DNA of 11,045 nucleotides from Nitriliruptoraceae bacterium (GTDB taxonomy: Bacteria; Actinomycetota; Nitriliruptoria; Nitriliruptorales; Nitriliruptoraceae). The notes under the pieces were generated by a model. The model searched no databases and was not told the origin of the DNA. It saw nothing but the letters and a program-made list of their open reading frames with translations. The position numbers and the translations under genes are program-made. How positions within the stretch are numbered: the stretch's first letter is position 1; the number at the start of each line of letters is the position of its first letter. The stretch spans positions 1 through 11,045 of the forward strand of contig SLLJ01000060.1 in the NCBI GenBank assembly GCA_007134165.1, in the 5' to 3' direction. Below are positions 7,875 through 11,045 of this stretch, piece after piece.

Positions 7875-7915
7875 CCCGGGGGGTGGAGGCCGTCTGGCGA
7901 CCTGCACCCCCCGGG
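7875..7915 (-). terminator. Strong intra-operon stem-loop between binding protein and permease genes
   Basis: CCCGGGGGGTG at 7875-7885 is perfectly complementary to CACCCCCCGGG at 7905-7915: an 11-bp stem with a 19-nt loop, in which AGG/CCT can add three more pairs after one mismatch. It begins 14 nt after the stop of the binding-protein gene. No T-run follows in the transcribed direction. In such operons a hairpin here is known to protect the upstream mRNA from 3' decay and to reduce read-through (as between malE and malF in E. coli), giving a surplus of binding protein over permease. That role is inferred here. Confidence 0.7.
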
Positions 7916-7929
7916 CTAGCTGGTGGTGC

Positions 7930-9420
7930 TCAGCCGGCGAACAGTGCGTTGTACTCGTCGAGCAGCTGCTGAGCGGCGGTGTCGGCCGCCCCCATGCGCT
8001 CCGCGACGTCGAGGTCGTTGACGATGATGTCCTCGATCGCCTCGGTCACCACGTCACGGATCGCGACGAAGTTGCCGACCAGCGCACCGGCGGTCGCCGG
8101 AGTCTCCGGTGCGGCCGCGAGCTGCTCGGAGGCGATGCGCGAGTTGGGCGACTCGTCGAACCAGCCCTCGGACTCGAGCAGGTCGATGGCCGCGTTGGTG
8201 ATCGGGATGTAGCCGGTGACCCGGTGCCAGTCGGCGTCGTTCTCCGGGTTGAGCATGAAGCTCAGGAAGGCGAGTGCCACGTCGGTGACGTCGTCGTCGA
8301 GCCCGTCGACCATCCACATCGTGGCGCCGCCGATGATGTTGCCGCCACCCTCGGTGCGATCCGCGTTGCGAGGCATGAACGAGGCCTCGACCTCGAAGCC
8401 GGCGTCGACGCCCTCGTTGGTCAGGGCGGTGGTGTCGGAGGAGGAGTAGATCACGAACGGCACCTGCTGGGCGGCGAAGGCGTTGTAGGCCCCGTCCCAG
8501 TCACGCTGCGTGCCGGAGTAGACGTAGTAGCCGGCGTTGTTCATGTCCTGCCACCACTGCACGTAGTCCAGCGAGGCGTCCGAGGTCAGCAGAACCTCGT
8601 CCGCACGGCCGTCTCGGCCGTTGTCGTTGTTGACGAGCAGTTCACCCTGCTGGGCGACGGACTGCTCGAAGAACCAGCCGTGGTTGGGCCAGGTGATGCA
8701 GGCGCTGGGGGCGTCGTCGGAGCCCATGATGGTCTCGCAGGCGGCCTCCATCTCCTGCCAGGTCGTCGGGATCTCGTCGACCCCGGCGGCCTCCATCATG
8801 TCGCGGTTGGTGAACATGATCGCCGAGGAGGTGTTCCACGGCATGGAGCTGAACGATCCTTCGATGGTGTAGTAGGCCGCGACCGGGTCGACGACGTCGT
8901 TGAGGACGATCGGTACGCCCATGATCTCGTCACGCCCGGCGATGGCGTCCTCGATGGAGGTGAACAGCGGGTCGCCCATGCCGGTGACCGCGTCGCGGGC
9001 CTCGGTGGTCGCCGCCTCGAAGTACTGCACGATGGCCGGCGGGTTGCCCTGGTCGGTGGCGAGCAGGGTCGCGTCGAACAGCGCCTCGTAGTTGTCGTAG
9101 CCCTGGACGGTGATCTGGTAGCCGTCCATCATGTCGTTGAACTCGGTGGCGACGTCGCGCAGCCAGTCCAGGCGGTAGTCGGTGAACGCGATCCAGACGT
9201 TGACCTCGGTCACGCCCTCCTCGACGGGTTCAGGGTCGGGTTCCGGCTCCTCTACCGCCTCCTCGTCCTCGTCTGCGGGCTCATCCGCAGGCTCGTCGAC
9301 CTCCTCCGCGGGCTCGTCAGCGGGTGCGGGGTCGTCCGCGTCGTCGCCGCAGGCTGCCAGCACAAGTGCGGCTGCCATCATCACGGCGGTCATCCTGACC
9401 GCACGTCGGAACTGAATCAT
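7930..9420 (-). CDS. ABC importer substrate-binding lipoprotein, UgpB-like (496 aa)
   Basis: This extracytoplasmic receptor captures the substrate for the permease pair. The N-terminus is a lipoprotein signal: MIQFRR, a hydrophobic stretch, and lipobox LAAC with Cys24. Residues 25-69 are a linker built almost only of Asp, Glu, Pro, Ala and Val (24 acidic residues, no Lys or Arg). The binding domain then follows with UgpB-type landmarks: EFNDMMDGYQITVQGYDNYE, SSMPWNTSSAIMFTNRD (about 191-207), a NHGWFFEQ and NNDNGRDGRADE region, GGGNIIGGATMWMVDG, and VTGYIPITNAA (401-411). UgpB proteins bind glycerol-3-phosphate, and the mycobacterial one binds glycerophosphocholine; which applies here is open. 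ATG 9420 is preferred because GGAGG lies 5 nt upstream; TTG 9432 would swallow that site. It is the first gene of the operon, preceded by a PHO-box-like array. Confidence 0.92.
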   Translation of the reverse strand: MIQFRRAVRMTAVMMAAALVLAACGDDADDPAPADEPAEEVDEPADEPADEDEEAVEEPEPDPEPVEEGVTEVNVWIAFTDYRLDWLRDVATEFNDMMDGYQITVQGYDNYEALFDATLLATDQGNPPAIVQYFEAATTEARDAVTGMGDPLFTSIEDAIAGRDEIMGVPIVLNDVVDPVAAYYTIEGSFSSMPWNTSSAIMFTNRDMMEAAGVDEIPTTWQEMEAACETIMGSDDAPSACITWPNHGWFFEQSVAQQGELLVNNDNGRDGRADEVLLTSDASLDYVQWWQDMNNAGYYVYSGTQRDWDGAYNAFAAQQVPFVIYSSSDTTALTNEGVDAGFEVEASFMPRNADRTEGGGNIIGGATMWMVDGLDDDVTDVALAFLSFMLNPENDADWHRVTGYIPITNAAIDLLESEGWFDESPNSRIASEQLAAAPETPATAGALVGNFVAIRDVVTEAIEDIIVNDLDVAERMGAADTAAQQLLDEYNALFAG

Positions 9421-9464
9421 GGTCGCCTCCAAGGCAATCCAGGGTGTGGGTTGTCACGCTGCGT

Positions 9465-9470
9465 ACGGTA
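9465..9470 (-). promoter_or_regulatory. Candidate -10 box (TACCGT) of the importer operon
   Basis: On the minus strand TACCGT fits TANNNT. It lies 9 nt after the last repeat core of the upstream 11-nt array and would start transcription near 9458, giving a leader of about 37 nt with the GGAGG site. No separate -35 is visible, as is usual for promoters activated by PhoB/PhoP-type regulators. Confidence 0.45.
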
Positions 9471-9475
9471 GGCCG

Positions 9476-9519
9476 GCTGGCTTACCGTCCTCCTACCGTG
9501 GTCGTACCTCGAGGTGAAC
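9476..9519 (-). promoter_or_regulatory. PHO-box-like array: four 11-nt phased direct repeats
   Basis: Read on the minus strand, 9519 to 9476 splits into four consecutive 11-mers: GTTCACCTCGA, GGTACGACCAC, GGTAGGAGGAC and GGTAAGCCAGC. All share the G(G/T)T(A/C) start at exact 11-nt phase, one helical turn. GTTCACC is the core of the PhoP (Streptomyces) direct-repeat unit, and 7+4 phasing is the PHO-box layout across bacteria. The other units match only the first bases (GGTA rather than GTTCA), so the array is degenerate. Placement just before the -10 of a Ugp-type operon, a known Pho-regulon member, supports the reading. Another OmpR-family regulator could bind instead. Confidence 0.5.
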
Positions 9520-9562
9520 GTCAAGCAGCGATCGTTGACCGAGGGGACTCCGGCGAGGTGTC

Positions 9563-9576
9563 GGCGTCTCGACGCC
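9563..9576. promoter_or_regulatory. Palindrome in the divergent intergenic region
   Basis: GGCGTC at 9563-9568 and GACGCC at 9571-9576 form a perfect inverted repeat with 2 nt between. It lies 26 nt upstream of the -10 box of the dehydratase-like gene, an operator-like position, but no matching regulator family is recognised. Confidence 0.3.
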
Positions 9577-9601
9577 ACGGAGACGGCCGACGCCTCCACA
9601 G

Positions 9602-9607
9602 TAGCCT
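9602..9607 (+). promoter_or_regulatory. Candidate -10 box (TAGCCT) of a leaderless transcript
   Basis: TAGCCT ends 7 nt before ATG 9615, which would put the transcription start on or beside the start codon. The GGAG at 9610-9613 is too close to the ATG to serve as a normal ribosome-binding site for it, though it would be 7 nt from ATG 9621. A possible weak -35, GGAGAC 9579-9584, has the ideal 17-nt spacing. Confidence 0.45.
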
Positions 9608-9614
9608 GCGGAGC

Positions 9615-10580
9615 ATGCGAATGGTAGGGCTCAGTGAGGTACAGGCCGCCGCACGGCGGATCCACGGCCTGGTGCGGCGCACCCCGAGCCTGCGCGTCGA
9701 GCCCGGCGCGCTGGTTGCGGGGCGGTCCGTCACGCTCAAGCTCGACCTGCTGCAGCCGACCGGCTCGTTCAAGGTGCGTGGGGCCTGCGCGCTGATGACC
9801 GACCCCCCCGATCCCGGCCCCGACCCTGCCCCCGATCCCGCCCCCGATCCCGACGCCCCGGTGGTGGCCGCATCCGGCGGCAACTTCGGGTTGGCCGTGG
9901 CCTGGGCCGCAGCCCGGCTCGGCCGTGAGGCCATGGTGTTCGTGCCGGCCACGACCCCCGCCGACAAACTCGCGCACTTCGCTGAACTCGGCGCCGACGT
10001 CGAGGTGGTGCCCGGCTTCTACGCCGAGGCGCTGGCGGCCGCCGAGGCGTACCGGGAGGCCACCGGCGCGAGGTGGGCCCACGCCTACGACCAGGCCGCG
10101 GTGGTCGCCGGGCAGGGCACGGCCGCCCTCGAACTCCTGGCCGACCACCCCGAGTTGACCATCCTGGTCGTAGCCTGCGGTGGTGGTGGGCTCCTGGCCG
10201 GCACGGTCGCCGCAGCCGAGGGCCGGCGGGTGGTCGCGGTGGAGACCCCGGGCACCGCGACCCTGCATGCCGCCCGCCGCGCCGGGCGTCCCGTGGACGT
10301 CGAGGTGGGAGGTCTCGCCGCCTCGTCGCTGGGGGCGCGGCGCATCGGCGCGCACGCCTGGGCGGTGCAGCACCGGGTCGAGCAGGTGGTGCTGGTCTCC
10401 GATGACCAGGTGCGCGAGGCCCAGCGCCGGCTGTGGGCCGCGACCCGGCTGGTCGCCGAGCCGGGTGGGGCGGCGGCGCTGGCCGCGGTGATCAGCGGCG
10501 CGGTACCGCTCGGCCCCGACGACGAGGTCGGTGTGCTGGTCTGCGGGGCGAACACCGATCCGGGCACGATCCCGGTCTGA
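9615..10580 (+). CDS. PLP-dependent threonine/serine dehydratase-like enzyme (321 aa)
   Basis: This is a fold-type II PLP enzyme of the threonine/serine dehydratase (IlvA/TdcB, serine racemase) group, which removes water and ammonia from hydroxy amino acids. Seen: the N-terminal helix IHGLVRRTPSL, the PLP lysine Lys53 in PTGSFKVRGA, the substrate loop SGGNFG at 87-92, VFVPATTPADKLAHFAELGADVEVV, the phosphate-binding glycine loop CGGGGLLAG at 188-196, and VLVCGANTDPGT, where Cys310 takes the place of the Ser/Cys that meets the PLP ring nitrogen. It lacks the C-terminal ACT regulatory domain, so it resembles the short catabolic form. Oddities: the asparagine loop has Phe91 where His is usual, and a Pro-Asp repeat (66-80) sits between the first helix and the SGGN strand. 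ATG 9615 suits a leaderless start; ATG 9621 is the alternative. It diverges from the importer operon. The exact substrate is uncertain. Confidence 0.85.
   Translation: MRMVGLSEVQAAARRIHGLVRRTPSLRVEPGALVAGRSVTLKLDLLQPTGSFKVRGACALMTDPPDPGPDPAPDPAPDPDAPVVAASGGNFGLAVAWAAARLGREAMVFVPATTPADKLAHFAELGADVEVVPGFYAEALAAAEAYREATGARWAHAYDQAAVVAGQGTAALELLADHPELTILVVACGGGGLLAGTVAAAEGRRVVAVETPGTATLHAARRAGRPVDVEVGGLAASSLGARRIGAHAWAVQHRVEQVVLVSDDQVREAQRRLWAATRLVAEPGGAAALAAVISGAVPLGPDDEVGVLVCGANTDPGTIPV
9807..9854. repeat. 12-bp tandem repeat coding (PDPx)4 in the dehydratase gene
   Basis: Four imperfect 12-bp units (type CCCGATCCCGCC) at 9807-9818, 9819-9830, 9831-9842 and 9843-9854 encode PDPG, PDPA, PDPA and PDPD. 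The reading frame is kept, and the insert falls in a loop between conserved core elements. Confidence 0.9.
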
Positions 10581-10583
10581 CGG

Positions 10584-10626
10584 CGGCCGGACGATCGGCC
10601 GGACGATCGACCGGACGATCGACCGG
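10584..10626. repeat. 12-bp tandem repeat just after the dehydratase stop
   Basis: The units CGGCCGGACGAT (10584-10595), the same again (10596-10607), CGACCGGACGAT (10608-10619) and the partial CGACCGG (10620-10626) give 3.6 copies starting 3 nt after the stop codon. Each junction contains CGATCG or CGGCCG, so the array can fold on itself. A further small hairpin follows (GGGGA 10646-10650 with TCCCC 10653-10657). Together they may act as a 3'-end or termination element for the dehydratase mRNA, though no T-run is present. Confidence 0.85.
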
Positions 10627-10732
10627 GCTTCCCCGAGCAGACGTAGGGGATCTCCCCCCTGGCGCGCGCCGCTCGCGTGGCGGACGATGGAAGCAGGAGT
10701 CCACCCGCCACCCCGACATTTGGGAGGTCGCC

Positions 10733-11045
10733 GTGCCCACCCTTCGTCCCTCACGTGTCCACCTGCACGACTGGGTCGCTGCCGGCCTCCTCACCCCCGA
10801 GCAGGCCGAGCGCATCATGGCCTACGAGGCCGAACGCGCCGTTTCCGACCCCGCGCCGTCGGTGCCGCCCCCGCCGCCGTCCTCCGCTGCTGCGCCACCC
10901 GCACCGGGATCCCGCCGTCCCTCCGGGGTCGCCGGGGCCGAGGCCATCGGATACGTCGGCGCGGCGCTGGTGGTCAGTGCGCTCGGCCGCATGCTGTCTG
11001 AGTTGTGGCGGGAGCTGACCACCACCGGACGCCTGTCGCTGGCCG
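10733..11045 (+). CDS. DUF2157-like membrane protein, N-terminal part; 3' end outside the window
   Basis: The first 104 codons are visible. The protein opens with a short helix-turn region, DWVAAGLLTPEQAERIMAYEA (14-34), typical of proteins annotated with the DUF2157 membrane domain. A Pro/Ala/Ser-rich linker follows (about 38-66, with a run of five prolines), and then the start of the membrane part, AEAIGYVGAALVVSALGRML, with ELWRELTTTGRLSLA behind it, again as in DUF2157 proteins. These proteins are multi-pass membrane proteins of unknown function. GTG 10733 has GGGAGG at 10722-10727, 5 nt upstream. A promoter was not clearly seen in the 152 nt before it. The family call rests on pattern resemblance of a partial protein. 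Confidence 0.65.
   Translation, partial: MPTLRPSRVHLHDWVAAGLLTPEQAERIMAYEAERAVSDPAPSVPPPPPSSAAAPPAPGSRRPSGVAGAEAIGYVGAALVVSALGRMLSELWRELTTTGRLSLA

Noticed and set aside
7861..9471. Open frame of 536 codons on the plus strand opposite the UgpB-like gene
   Set aside because: Its Val/Asp/Gly/His-rich product has no recognisable domain and lies opposite a well-supported lipoprotein gene; it is a shadow of GC-rich coding DNA.
9465..9499. Inverted repeat ACGGTAGG / CCTACCGT as an operator
   Set aside because: The match is real (8 bp), but it is explained as one unit of the 11-nt direct-repeat array facing the -10 box, and its 19-nt gap is unusual for a dimer site. It is kept only as a secondary possibility.

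Overview
This is a GC-rich window of chromosomal DNA with dense genes and mostly G/C third codon positions. Two genes have an actinobacterial-style -10 box (TANNNT) ending 6-7 nt before the start codon, as expected for leaderless transcripts. Together with the tRNA-Pro / tig / clpP / clpX block, this suggests an actinobacterium. Only one clpP lies between tig and clpX, whereas Streptomyces and Mycobacterium carry two, so a deep-branching class is possible (inference only). There are no insertion sequences, phage genes, CRISPR arrays or rRNA genes.

Left part (1-1480): the C-terminal end of a zinc-type alcohol dehydrogenase that enters the window inside an in-frame 24-bp tandem repeat; a short protein resembling the ribosome hibernation factors HPF/RaiA; tRNA-Pro(UGG) on the minus strand with encoded CCA; and a SRPBCC (START-like) lipid/ligand-binding protein that is probably leaderless.

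Centre (1616-5379): a protein quality-control block on the plus strand: trigger factor, ClpP and ClpX. Folding of nascent chains and ATP-driven proteolysis are encoded side by side. ClpP and ClpX keep all catalytic and nucleotide-binding motifs. The trigger factor has an acidic tail carrying the same LIVPGQ peptide twice.

Right-centre (9519 down to 5450, minus strand): a Ugp-type ABC importer operon consisting of a lipoprotein binding protein (UgpB-like), a UgpA-like permease and a UgpE-like permease. There is no ATPase gene beside it. Upstream of the binding-protein gene are four 11-nt-phased direct repeats beginning with GTTCACC, placed 9 nt before a -10-like TACCGT. This is the layout of a PHO box and suggests phosphate-starvation control and a phosphorylated glycerol substrate. 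A strong GC stem-loop separates the binding protein from the permeases, probably setting unequal expression. The UgpA-like protein is much longer than its family (460 against about 295 residues) and has extra membrane segments at two places.

Right end (9615-11045): a divergently transcribed PLP-dependent threonine/serine dehydratase-like enzyme with a Pro-Asp repeat in a loop, a 12-bp tandem repeat just after its stop, and the start of a DUF2157-like membrane protein that runs off the window.

The window is mainly ordinary housekeeping and transport. The parts most worth checking are the PHO-box-like array, the enlarged UgpA-like permease, the duplicated trigger-factor tail motif and the in-frame minisatellites.
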